A stretch of DNA of 57,502 nucleotides from Sphingomonas elodea ATCC 31461 (lineage in GTDB: Bacteria; Pseudomonadota; Alphaproteobacteria; Sphingomonadales; Sphingomonadaceae), in contig NZ_AGFU01000020.1 in assembly GCF_000226955.1 (NCBI RefSeq), positions 1-57,502 of the forward strand. The letters run 5' to 3'. Below, in pieces: positions 19,732-29,480 of the stretch (the stretch's first letter is position 1; each line of letters starts with the position of its first letter). The notes below the pieces were generated by a model. It did not search any database, was not told where the DNA came from, and worked only from the letters and a program-made list of their open reading frames with translations. A program made the position numbers and the translations under genes.

Positions 19732-20514
19732 ATGGCCGAATTCCGCCTGCCCAAGAACAGCCGCATCACCAAGGGCCAGGAGCACAAGGCAAGCCCCGAG
19801 GCCACGCGGGTCAAGAAGTTCAAGATCTACCGCTACGATCCGGATTCGGGCGAGAACCCTCGCTACGACACGTTCGAGGTCGATCTCGACGATTGCGGCC
19901 CGATGGTTCTCGACGCGCTGATCAAGATCAAGGGCGAGCAGGATTCGTCGCTGACGTTCCGCCGCTCATGCCGCGAGGGCATCTGCGGTTCCTGCTCGAT
20001 GAACATCGGCGGCAAGAACGGACTCGCCTGCACCACCGCGATCGAGGACATCAAGGGCGAGGTGCAGATCACCCCGCTGCCGCATATGGACGTGATCAAG
20101 GACCTGGTCCCCGATTTCACGCACTTCTATGCGCAATATGCCTCGATCAAGCCGTGGCTGCAGACCGTGACCACCACGCCGTCGGGCAAGGAGCGGCTCC
20201 AGAGCCCGCAGGACCGCGAGAAGCTGGACGGCCTCTACGAGTGCATCCTGTGCGCCTGCTGCTCGACCTCGTGCCCGAGCTACTGGTGGAACAGCGACAA
20301 GTTCCTCGGTCCGGCGATCCTGCTCCAGGCCTATCGCTGGCTGGCCGACTCGCGTGACGAGATGACCGGCGAGCGTCTCGATCAGCTCGAGGATCCGTTC
20401 CGCCTGTATCGCTGCCACACCATCATGAACTGCGCGAACGCCTGCCCGAAGGGCCTGAGCCCCGCCAAGGCGATCGCCGAAGTGAAGAAGCTGGCCGCCG
20501 AGCGCGTGCTCTGA
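19732..20514 (+). CDS. sdhB: Succinate dehydrogenase iron-sulfur subunit
   Basis: A 260-residue SdhB. It carries the [2Fe-2S] ligands in [16 protein letters not shown] with a later Cys in GLAC, and the [4Fe-4S]/[3Fe-4S] ligands in [16 protein letters not shown] and [17 protein letters not shown]. It transfers electrons from the SdhA flavin to quinone in complex II at the inner membrane. No sdhA, sdhC or sdhD lies next to it here. AGGAA is close to ATG 19732. Confidence 0.97.
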   Translation: MAEFRLPKNSRITKGQEHKASPEATRVKKFKIYRYDPDSGENPRYDTFEVDLDDCGPMVLDALIKIKGEQDSSLTFRRSCREGICGSCSMNIGGKNGLACTTAIEDIKGEVQITPLPHMDVIKDLVPDFTHFYAQYASIKPWLQTVTTTPSGKERLQSPQDREKLDGLYECILCACCSTSCPSYWWNSDKFLGPAILLQAYRWLADSRDEMTGERLDQLEDPFRLYRCHTIMNCANACPKGLSPAKAIAEVKKLAAERVL

Positions 20515-20522
20515 GCCTTGCA

Positions 20523-20550
20523 GCTCCCCTCCCGCGTGCGGGAGGGGAGC
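20523..20550. terminator. Perfect 13-bp hairpin between sdhB and the ABC exporter
   Basis: Arms GCTCCCCTCCCGC (20523-20535) and GCGGGAGGGGAGC (20538-20550) with a 2-nt centre lie between convergent sdhB and the ABC ATPase gene. It can act in both directions. The core closely matches a second hairpin at 26734-26761, so it may also be a dispersed repeat of this genome. Confidence 0.6.
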
Positions 20551-20553
20551 GTG

Positions 20554-21234
20554 TCAATCGACCTTCTCGATCCCGCCGTCGCGCATGTGTATGCGCCGGT
20601 CCGCCGCTGCGGCAACGTCGGGGTCATGCGTCACGCAGATCACCGCGCGGCCCTGCTCGTGCGCCAGCGCTTGGAAGATCTCCACCACCCGCCGTGAATT
20701 GACGCTGTCCAGGTTGCCGGTCGGCTCGTCCCCCAGCACCAGCGACGGATCATTGGCCAATGCGCGGGCGATCGCCACCCGCTGGCGCTGCCCGCCGGAC
20801 ATGCGATCGGGCGTCTTGTCCGCCTGCGCCTCCAGCTCCATCGCGCGCAGCAGTTCCATCGCGCGCGTCCGGGCGTCCCCGCCGGAAAGGCGCCCCAGGC
20901 GTCGGATGGGAATCAATATATTTTCCAGCGCGGTGAATTCCGGCAGCAGGAAGTGGAACTGGAAGACGAAGCCGAACCGCGCCAGCCGCAGCGCCGCGCG
21001 GGCGTCCCCGCCCATCGGCACCGTATCCATCCCGTCGAACATCAGGCTGCCTGCAGTCGGTCGGTCGAGCAGCCCGAGCAGATAGAGCAACGACGACTTG
21101 CCGCAGCCCGAAGGGCCGATCACCGCGACGAACCTGCCCGGCTCGACCGCCAGATCGATGCCCTGCACCAGCGACACCGGCGGATCCCCCGGCAGCACGC
21201 GGGCGAGGCCGTGCGCCTCTATCAGCGTGCTCAT
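20554..21234 (-). CDS. ABC exporter ATPase (LolD/MacB type)
   Basis: A 226-residue ATPase: Walker A GPSGCGKSS, Q-loop FVFQFHFLLPEFTALENI, signature MSGGQRQRVAIARAL, Walker B LVLGDEPTGNLD, and H in VICVTHDPDVA. This combination places it in the LolD/MacB/FtsE group. It powers the permease encoded directly upstream, whose stop overlaps this start (ATGA). With the adaptor protein it forms a three-gene unit resembling DevABC or split MacAB exporters. The substrate is unknown. Confidence 0.92.
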   Translation of the reverse strand: MSTLIEAHGLARVLPGDPPVSLVQGIDLAVEPGRFVAVIGPSGCGKSSLLYLLGLLDRPTAGSLMFDGMDTVPMGGDARAALRLARFGFVFQFHFLLPEFTALENILIPIRRLGRLSGGDARTRAMELLRAMELEAQADKTPDRMSGGQRQRVAIARALANDPSLVLGDEPTGNLDSVNSRRVVEIFQALAHEQGRAVICVTHDPDVAAAADRRIHMRDGGIEKVD

Positions 21235-22481
21235 GCGGCACCCCGCAGGATGTCGACCGGATCGACGCGGGCCGCCTTGCGCGCAGGCAGCCAGGCGGCG
21301 AACACAGCACAGGCGAGCGAGGCGCCGCCCGCCAGCAAGAACTGGCGCGGGCGGCGATCCAGCGGGATATGCTCCACGCGTCCGCTGACCGGGAATTCGA
21401 GGCTGCCGAGGATCTGCATCAGCACCAGTCCCAGTCCGAAACCCAGAATGATCCCTATCACCGCCAGCACCAGACCCTCGGCGACGAAGATGCCCTGCAG
21501 GTCGGCCTGCGAGAACCCGATGGAACGCAGAATCGCGATGTCGCGCCGCTTATCCGCCACCGCGTTCGACACCACCGTGTAGATGCCGAAGCTGGCCACC
21601 AGCAGGATCGCCGAAACCACCGTGTACATGATGATGTTGCGGGTGAGCAGCAGTGTCAGAAAATCGGCCGAACGTTCCTGCCAGCTTTCCGCCTTGTAGC
21701 TGAACCGTGCCTCCAGCGCCTTGGCGACGGTCTCCGCCCGATAGGGATCGGCGATCTTCACCCCCACCCGGTTGATGATGAAGGGCTGGCCGGTCAGCGA
21801 CTGCGCCTCGCGCAGCAGCACATAGCCGGTGCCGCTGCTCCCGCCGGGGCTGCGCCCGCGGCCGAACAGCCCGACGATCCGCAGCGAGCGGGTGCCACCC
21901 CGCGCCGAGGTGGCACCGACCACATCGCCCATGTTCACCCCCAGCCGACGCGCCAGTTCCTCGGCGACGATCAGCCCGCCCTGGTTGGTTTCCAGGGCAT
22001 GCAGGCTGCCGGCCTTCAGATTTTCCTCGACGTTGCTGACATGGGCCTCGACCGCGGGATCGATGCCGATCACCGCCAGCGCCTCCTCATGCCCGCCCAC
22101 CCGCAGCGTCACCCCGCCGGACAGCGAGGGCGAGGCGACGGCGCCGGGCATCGCGTTCACCGTCGCGACAAGTTGCTGCCAGCCCTTGATACCGCGCATC
22201 TCGGTCCGCGGCTTGTAGCCGTGTACCGCCACCGCGCCGCCGGGATAGGCCTGCACCGCCGGCTGCGGTGTCGGGCTGCGTACTTCGTCGGACACCACGA
22301 TATGGGGTGCCGCATCGATCAGCTTCTTCACGAAGTCGTCCTGGCTGCCGACCATCAGCGCCGACACCGCGAGGAAGAAGCCGACACCGACGCCTACACC
22401 CGCCACCGCGACGATCGTCTGCCGTCGCCGCTTGGCGAGATGCTGAAAGGCGATCGAAAGCAGCAGGGCGACCCGGCGCAT
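21231..22481 (-). CDS. ABC exporter permease (MacB/FtsX family)
   Basis: A 416-residue permease with one N-terminal membrane helix (TIVAVAGVGVGVGFFLAVSAL), a large periplasmic domain (about residues 45-265) and three C-terminal helices. This is the FtsX/MacB topology. The block ADKRRDIAILRSIGFS and the final LPARKAARVDPVDILRG are family signatures. ATG 22481 follows the adaptor stop by one base. It works with the ATPase downstream, probably moving a lipid, peptide or drug from the inner membrane or periplasm outward. Confidence 0.92.
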   Translation of the reverse strand: MRRVALLLSIAFQHLAKRRRQTIVAVAGVGVGVGFFLAVSALMVGSQDDFVKKLIDAAPHIVVSDEVRSPTPQPAVQAYPGGAVAVHGYKPRTEMRGIKGWQQLVATVNAMPGAVASPSLSGGVTLRVGGHEEALAVIGIDPAVEAHVSNVEENLKAGSLHALETNQGGLIVAEELARRLGVNMGDVVGATSARGGTRSLRIVGLFGRGRSPGGSSGTGYVLLREAQSLTGQPFIINRVGVKIADPYRAETVAKALEARFSYKAESWQERSADFLTLLLTRNIIMYTVVSAILLVASFGIYTVVSNAVADKRRDIAILRSIGFSQADLQGIFVAEGLVLAVIGIILGFGLGLVLMQILGSLEFPVSGRVEHIPLDRRPRQFLLAGGASLACAVFAAWLPARKAARVDPVDILRGAA

Positions 22482-22482
22482 G

Positions 22483-23484
22483 TCAGCAACCCGCAACCTT
22501 CACGCGCGCGCCATCCGCCAGCGTCGCCGGCGGATCGACGAGGACGCAGGTACCCGGCGCGATCCCGGCGCGAACCTCCACCATGTCCCCGCCCTCGATG
22601 CCGGTCTGCACTGCCACCCGCCTCGCACGATCGGTCTGCGCGACCCACACTCTGCCCTCGCGCACCGCCTTGGCGGGGACCAGCAGCGCCCGCGGATGCA
22701 CCGCCGTCTCGATGTTCAGTTCGAGGGTTAGCCCCATCGGCAGATCGGCACCGTCGGGCGCGACCCGCACGCGAAACGCCCGCTGGTTGGGATCTCCCGC
22801 CGGGGTGATCTCGGTCACCCGGCCGCGGTAGACGCGCCCCTTATAGGCATCGGAGGTCATCGCCACGCGCTGGCCCGGCAGCACCCGCGGAATATCCCGC
22901 TCGTCGACCGTGGCGGTCACCCGCACCCGTGCGGGGTCACCGAGCGTGAACAGGATCTTGGCCGGTGTCGCCAGCGCGCCTGGATAGGCGTCGCGGCGGA
23001 GCACCACCCCCGCAATCCCCGCCCGCACGACATATTGGTCGAGCCGCGCCCGCGCCGCCGCCTCCGCCGCGCGCGCCGCCTCGGCGGTGGTCACCACCCG
23101 GTCGCGGGCAGCGGCGGTCGCGAAGCCGCGGCGAAAGATCGCCACCGTTCGTTGCTCGTCCAGCGCTGCCGCCCGGGCCTGCGCCGCGAGTTGCGCGATC
23201 GCTTCGCGCTGCTCGCCATCCTCGAGCCGGGCGAGCGGCTGGCCGCGCGCGACCCGCGCGCCCTCTTCCACCAGCACCTGCGTGATCGGCGCCGTCACCC
23301 GTGCCGCGACGTCGACCGGCTCGCGCGCCTCGACGAAGCCGGTGGCATAGACGACATCGGCGGCCGGGCCGATCCGGACGGGCGTGCCGACCACCGCGAG
23401 CGGCTGGCGGAGCCAGAACAGGCCGCCGGCGCCCGCCCCCGCGATCGCCACCGGAACCAGCCAATAGATGCGCCGCAACCGCAT
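22483..23484 (-). CDS. HlyD/RND-type periplasmic adaptor
   Basis: A 333-residue membrane-fusion protein. It has an N-terminal anchor (IYWLVPVAIAGAGAGGLFWL), a barrel-sandwich half-motif around VTAPITQVLVEEGARVARGQPLARLED, a short helical hairpin and the second half-motif VRAGIAGVVLRRDAYPGA. It would bridge the ABC permease to an outer-membrane channel. It is the first gene of the three-gene minus-strand unit. A 25-bp imperfect inverted repeat lies about 50 bp upstream. Confidence 0.9.
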   Translation of the reverse strand: MRLRRIYWLVPVAIAGAGAGGLFWLRQPLAVVGTPVRIGPAADVVYATGFVEAREPVDVAARVTAPITQVLVEEGARVARGQPLARLEDGEQREAIAQLAAQARAAALDEQRTVAIFRRGFATAAARDRVVTTAEAARAAEAAARARLDQYVVRAGIAGVVLRRDAYPGALATPAKILFTLGDPARVRVTATVDERDIPRVLPGQRVAMTSDAYKGRVYRGRVTEITPAGDPNQRAFRVRVAPDGADLPMGLTLELNIETAVHPRALLVPAKAVREGRVWVAQTDRARRVAVQTGIEGGDMVEVRAGIAPGTCVLVDPPATLADGARVKVAGC

Positions 23485-23536
23485 GTCCGTCTCCAGCCTC
23501 GTGCCTGTGCTACCAGCAGCGGCCGGGGGTGGTAAC

Positions 23537-23561
23537 TAGGGAGGCTTCCGCAGCTTCCCTA
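23537..23561. promoter_or_regulatory. Inverted repeat upstream of the ABC exporter
   Basis: TAGGGAGGCT (23537-23546) and AGCTTCCCTA (23552-23561) pair with one G-T wobble around a 5-nt centre. The element is in the divergent gap between the adaptor gene and zapE, about 50 bp before the adaptor start. A regulator operator is the simplest reading; a transcript hairpin is possible. No regulator gene adjoins it. Confidence 0.35.
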
Positions 23562-23673
23562 ACTGGAACGTGGCCGCTATGCGCAACGTTCGCCCGGGCG
23601 GTCGCCAGCGACAGCCCGGCCGCCCGATCCCGCCCGGCGCGCTGCCGGCGCAGTATGGAAACCACCGCCCGGC

Positions 23674-24786
23674 ATGACTCGCGTCCTCGATCGTTACCGC
23701 GCCCTCGTCTCCGCCGGCGAGCTTCGCCCCGATCGTGAGCAGGAAGCCGCCGCCGCCCGTCTCGACGCCCTGGCCGCGGAACTGCAGGCCGCCCCGCGCA
23801 AGGGCAGCGTGTTGTGGAAGCTTACCGGCCGCAAGCCGGCGGTGCCGCGCGGGCTGTATCTGTGGGGCGATGTCGGCCGCGGCAAGTCGATGCTGATGGA
23901 CCTGTTCTACGACAGCCTCGACATCCGCCGGAAGCGCCGCGTCCATTTTCACGAATTCATGCTCGAGGTGCATGAGCGGCTGAACGTCGAGCGGCAGAAG
24001 GATACCGCCGATCCGGTGGTCGCCGTCGCCGATGCGCTCGCCAGCGACACGCGCCTGCTCGCCTTTGACGAACTGGTGGTGAACAATCCGCCCGACGCGA
24101 TGATCCTCTCGAGGTTGTTCACCGCGATGATGGCACACGGGCTCACGGTGGTCGCCACCTCCAATCGCCCGCCCAAGGATCTCTACAAGGACGGGCTCAA
24201 CCGCCAGCTGTTCCTGCCCTTCATCGACCTGATCGGCGAGAAGATGGACGTGCTCGCGCTCAACGGCCCGGTCGACTATCGCCGCGACCGGCTGGGCAGC
24301 GTACACACGTGGCTTGTGCCGAACGGGCCCGAAGCCACCGCCACCCTCTCCGCGGCCTTTTTCCGCCTCACCGACTATCCGGTCGAGGACCGCGCCCGCG
24401 TGCCGTCCTGCCAGGTGCCGATCCCCGGCGGCCGCGAGATCCTGGTGCCGAAATGCGTGAAGGGCGTCGCCGTCTTCTCGTTCAAGCGGCTGTGCGGCGA
24501 AGCGCGGGGTGCGCCGGACTATCTCGCCATCGCACGGCGCTTCCATACCGTGATCCTGGTCGGCATCCCAAAGCTGGGACCGGAAAATCGGAACGAGGCC
24601 GCCCGCTTCGTCACGCTGGTCGACGCGCTCTACGAGCACAAGGTGAAGCTGCTCGCCGCCGCCAATGCCGAACCCGAACATCTCTACGAGAGTGGCGACG
24701 GGCGGTTCGAGTTCGAGCGCACCGTGTCGCGCCTGCTCGAGATGCAGTCCGACGACTATCTGGCCAAAGGCCATGGACAGGATTGA
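23674..24786 (+). CDS. zapE: Cell division ATPase ZapE (AFG1-like)
   Basis: A 370-residue AAA-type ATPase. Walker A is in LYLWGDVGRGKSMLMDLFYD, Walker B in LLAFDELVVNNPPDAMIL, and VVATSNRPPKDLYKDGLNR and the late block HTVILVGIPKL are characteristic of the AFG1/ZapE family. In Gram-negative bacteria ZapE associates with the Z-ring and affects FtsZ bundling; in mitochondria the relative handles membrane protein turnover. It is a normal length for the family. ATG 23674 has only a weak ribosome-binding site. Confidence 0.93.
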   Translation: MTRVLDRYRALVSAGELRPDREQEAAAARLDALAAELQAAPRKGSVLWKLTGRKPAVPRGLYLWGDVGRGKSMLMDLFYDSLDIRRKRRVHFHEFMLEVHERLNVERQKDTADPVVAVADALASDTRLLAFDELVVNNPPDAMILSRLFTAMMAHGLTVVATSNRPPKDLYKDGLNRQLFLPFIDLIGEKMDVLALNGPVDYRRDRLGSVHTWLVPNGPEATATLSAAFFRLTDYPVEDRARVPSCQVPIPGGREILVPKCVKGVAVFSFKRLCGEARGAPDYLAIARRFHTVILVGIPKLGPENRNEAARFVTLVDALYEHKVKLLAAANAEPEHLYESGDGRFEFERTVSRLLEMQSDDYLAKGHGQD

Positions 24787-24796
24787 TCAGACCACG

Positions 24797-24824
24797 TTGT
24801 AAGTCCATTCTCCCGTTCTACAAT
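24797..24824 (+). promoter_or_regulatory. Candidate sigma-70 promoter for the GH2 gene
   Basis: TTGTAA (24797-24802) and TACAAT (24819-24824) are spaced by 16 bp and match consensus at 4/6 and 5/6. They lie 40 bp before the GH2 start in the short gap after zapE. A 6-bp hairpin (TCCGGG/CCCGGA, loop TTTT, 24835-24850) follows in the untranslated leader. Confidence 0.45.
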
Positions 24825-24864
24825 GACATCGGGCTCCGGGTTTTCCCGGAGGAACAGGGAGAAG

Positions 24865-26727
24865 ATGATGCGGCGATTGCGCCTTCTCGCAGCCATGGGG
24901 TTTGCGTGGCTCGGAATATCCTCGGCCTGGGCGCAGCCCGTGCTCGTCGCGGCGGACCTCCGCCAGCAGCAGAGCCTCGACGGGCCGTGGCACTGGTCGA
25001 TCGATCCATACCGCGATGGTCTGGCCGGTTTCCATGGCGAACCGCCCAACCAGCGCACCAACCGCGCCGCCGACGTGATCCCCGCCGAGGTGATGCAGGC
25101 CAAGCCGCGCACCTTCTTCGAATATGACATGCAGCAGTCGCCGGTAGCCAGCCTGCCGGGATCGTGGATCGGCCATTCGCCCGAGATGCGGCTGTACCAG
25201 GGGCTGGTCTGGTACCAGCGCGACTTCACCGCGGCGGCACCCAAGCCCGGTAACCGCGTGTTCCTGCGCATCGGCGCGGCCGAATATCGCTCCTATGTGT
25301 ATCTCAACGGCAAGCCGCTGGGCGAGCATCGCGGCGGCTACACGCCGTTCGCCTTCGAGGTCACCAAGCTGCTGCGCCCGGGTCGCAACCAGGTGACGAT
25401 CGGCGTCGATTCGGTGCGCACCGCCAACGACGTGCCGCCACCGGTGACCGATTGGGAGACCTATGGCGGCATCACCCGCAGCGTCACGCTTGTCACCGTG
25501 CCCGATACCTATGTCGACGACGCCTTCGTCCGCCTGACGCCGGACGGCACCCGCATCGCGGTATCGGTGAAGCTCGAAGGGCCGGCGGCCGCGGGAACGG
25601 CGGTCAGGTTCCGCATTCCGGGCCTCGGCGCCGTGCTCGACGGCAAGACCGATGGCGAGGGCAAATGGGACGCGACGCTGCCGGTGCCGCGTGCGCTGGT
25701 CCGCTGGTCGCCGGAGAACCCGAAGCTCTACGACATCGCCATCGACGCCGGCGCCGATCATTTCGCCGATCGCATGGGCTTCCGCACCATCGCGGTGAAG
25801 GGCGCCGACATCCTGCTCAACGGCAAGCCGATCTTCCTGCGCGGCATCTCGATGCACGAGGAAGAACTGGGCGCCGATCCGGTTCGCGCGATGACGCCGG
25901 CAGCCGCCCGCGCCCTGCTGGGCGAGATCAAATATGGCCTGCACGGCAATTTCGTGCGGCTGGCGCACTATCCGCACAGCGAGTCGACCACCCGCATGGC
26001 GGACGAGATGGGCCTGCTGGTGTGGAGCGAGGTGCCCCTCTACTGGCTGGTCAACTGGAACAACCCGGACACGCTGGCCGACGCCCGTCGCATCCAGGCC
26101 GAGAACATCCGCCGCGACCGCAACCGTGCCTCGGTCGTGCTGTGGAGCGTCGCCAACGAGACGCCGACCAACGATGCGCGCAACGCCTTCCTGCGCACGA
26201 TGATCGCCGATGTCCGCGCGCTCGACTCCAGCCGTCTCGTCACCGCCGCGCTGCTCAGCGGTCGCGAGGGCAAGAGCATCATGAAGATCGACGATCCGCT
26301 GGCCAACGACCTCGATGTCATGGCGATCAACACCTATAATGGTTGGTACTCCGACGACGCGCTGGAGGATCTGGCCAGCCAGGAATGGCGCGGACCGGCG
26401 AACAAGCCGCTGATCTTCTCCGAATTCGGCGCCGACGCCCGCGCCGGCTATCACGACCCGGTGGCGAGCCCGCACAAGTTCAGCGAGGAGTATCAGGCCG
26501 ACTATTACCGCGCGACACTGGCGATGGCCGCCAAGGTGCCGTTCCTGCGCGGCATGAGCCCCTGGATCCTCAAGGACTTCCGCTCGCCGCGGCGCCAGCA
26601 CCCGATCTATCAGCAGGGCTGGAACCGCAAGGGCCTGATCTCCGAGACAGGCCAGCACAAGCTGGCGTTCGATGTGCTCGCAGGCGATTATGCCAAGCGC
26701 GAGGCTGCGGACGCGGCGAAGAAGTGA
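24865..26727 (+). CDS. Secreted glycoside hydrolase family 2 (beta-glucuronidase/galactosidase-like)
   Basis: A 620-residue enzyme with a signal peptide (MMRRLRLLAAMGFAWLGISSAWA). It has an N-terminal jelly-roll (GLVWYQRDF, RIGAAEYRSYVYLNGKPLGEH), an Ig-like middle domain and a C-terminal TIM barrel. The acid/base glutamate is E432 in VVLWSVANETPTND and the nucleophile is E520 in PLIFSEFGADA, as in GH2 beta-glucuronidases and galactosidases. The sugar specificity cannot be settled from sequence. Strong GGAGG/AGGGAG sites precede ATG 24865; the next codon is also ATG. Confidence 0.92.
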   Translation: MMRRLRLLAAMGFAWLGISSAWAQPVLVAADLRQQQSLDGPWHWSIDPYRDGLAGFHGEPPNQRTNRAADVIPAEVMQAKPRTFFEYDMQQSPVASLPGSWIGHSPEMRLYQGLVWYQRDFTAAAPKPGNRVFLRIGAAEYRSYVYLNGKPLGEHRGGYTPFAFEVTKLLRPGRNQVTIGVDSVRTANDVPPPVTDWETYGGITRSVTLVTVPDTYVDDAFVRLTPDGTRIAVSVKLEGPAAAGTAVRFRIPGLGAVLDGKTDGEGKWDATLPVPRALVRWSPENPKLYDIAIDAGADHFADRMGFRTIAVKGADILLNGKPIFLRGISMHEEELGADPVRAMTPAAARALLGEIKYGLHGNFVRLAHYPHSESTTRMADEMGLLVWSEVPLYWLVNWNNPDTLADARRIQAENIRRDRNRASVVLWSVANETPTNDARNAFLRTMIADVRALDSSRLVTAALLSGREGKSIMKIDDPLANDLDVMAINTYNGWYSDDALEDLASQEWRGPANKPLIFSEFGADARAGYHDPVASPHKFSEEYQADYYRATLAMAAKVPFLRGMSPWILKDFRSPRRQHPIYQQGWNRKGLISETGQHKLAFDVLAGDYAKREAADAAKK

Positions 26728-26733
26728 CTGTCC

Positions 26734-26761
26734 AGGCCCCTCTCGCATGCGGGAGGGGCCT
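26734..26761. terminator. Hairpin after the GH2 gene
   Basis: A 13-bp stem with one G-U pair (26734-26746 with 26749-26761) begins 6 nt after the GH2 stop. Its core CCCCTCTCGC/GCGGGAGGGG is nearly the same as the hairpin at 20523-20550. No T run follows. It is probably a terminator or an mRNA 3'-end repeat. Confidence 0.5.
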
Positions 26762-26933
26762 AGGGTGCGGAGGCCGGTGTCCTCTGCACGGTTGGCGGGA
26801 AGCCGCAGGGAAGTCGCCAGAATCCCGCAGCGGCGCGAAACCGAGCAAAATACTCTCTATTGCTCTTGCGAATGAATTGCAAAGATAATCCTGCACCTAT
26901 CCCCCAACACGGGTTGCAGCGTCGCTATTATAG

Positions 26934-28531
<1,598 letters not shown>

Positions 28532-29416
28532 ATGAGCATCCTCGTCGACAAGAACACCAAGGTCATCGTCCAGGGGATGACCGGTGCTACCGGCACGTTC
28601 CACACCGAGCAGGCGCTTGCCTATGGCACGCAGATGGTCGGCGGCGTCACCCCCGGCAAGGGCGGTAGCACGCATATCGGCCTGCCCGTTTTCAACACGG
28701 TTGCCGAAGCCAAGTCGAAGACCGGCGCCGACGCCAGCGTGATCTACGTGCCGCCCCCCTTCGCGGCCGATTCGATCCTCGAGGCGATCGACGCCGAGAT
28801 CCCGCTGATCGTCGCGATCACCGAGGGCATTCCGGTGCTGGACATGGTGAAGGTGAAGCGTGCGCTTTCCGGCTCCAAGTCGCGCCTGATCGGCCCGAAC
28901 TGCCCGGGCGTGCTGACGCCGGGCGAATGCAAGATCGGCATCATGCCGGGCTCGATCTTCTCGAAGGGCTCGGTGGGCGTCGTGTCGCGCTCGGGCACCC
29001 TCACCTACGAGGCGGTGTTCCAGACCACCAATGCGGGCCTGGGCCAGACCACGGCCGTCGGCATCGGCGGTGACCCGGTCAACGGCACCAACTTCATCGA
29101 CGTGCTCGAGATGTTCCTCGCGGACGAAGCCACCAAGTCGATCATCATGATCGGCGAGATCGGTGGTTCGGCCGAGGAAGAGGCCGCGCAGTTCCTGATC
29201 GACGAGGCCAAGCGTGGCCGCAAGAAGCCGATGGCCGGCTTCATCGCGGGCCGCACCGCGCCTCCGGGCCGCCGCATGGGCCATGCCGGCGCGATCGTCT
29301 CGGGCGGCCAGGGCGGCGCCGAAGACAAGATCGCGGCGATGGAAGCCGCCGGCATCCGCGTTTCCCCCAGCCCCTCGCTGCTCGGCGAGACGCTGATGGA
29401 AGTGCTCAAGGGCTAA
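28532..29416 (+). CDS. sucD: Succinyl-CoA ligase alpha subunit
   Basis: A 294-residue Suc[21 protein letters not shown] is the CoA-binding start, [20 protein letters not shown] is typical, and the phosphohistidine is H251 in [20 protein letters not shown]. It forms succinyl-CoA ligase with SucC to make ATP or GTP in the TCA cycle. The beta subunit gene sucC is not adjacent and is not in this window. The start directly follows the preceding stop. Confidence 0.97.
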   Translation: MSILVDKNTKVIVQGMTGATGTFHTEQALAYGTQMVGGVTPGKGGSTHIGLPVFNTVAEAKSKTGADASVIYVPPPFAADSILEAIDAEIPLIVAITEGIPVLDMVKVKRALSGSKSRLIGPNCPGVLTPGECKIGIMPGSIFSKGSVGVVSRSGTLTYEAVFQTTNAGLGQTTAVGIGGDPVNGTNFIDVLEMFLADEATKSIIMIGEIGGSAEEEAAQFLIDEAKRGRKKPMAGFIAGRTAPPGRRMGHAGAIVSGGQGGAEDKIAAMEAAGIRVSPSPSLLGETLMEVLKG

Positions 29417-29426
29417 ACTGCAACGG

Positions 29427-29460
29427 TAGCGCTCCTATATAGGTGGGAGTGGGAGCGCTA
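29427..29460 (+). promoter_or_regulatory. Inverted repeat with AGCGCT half-sites before sucA
   Basis: TAGCGCTCC (29427-29435) and GGAGCGCTA (29452-29460) are perfect inverses separated by 16 nt in the 64-bp gap between sucD and sucA. Each arm is itself near-palindromic around AGCGCT, a core often seen in LacI-family operators. It could be an internal operator, a processing hairpin or an attenuator that sets sucA levels apart from sucD. Confidence 0.4.
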
Positions 29461-29480
29461 ACACGAACGGAAGCATGATC

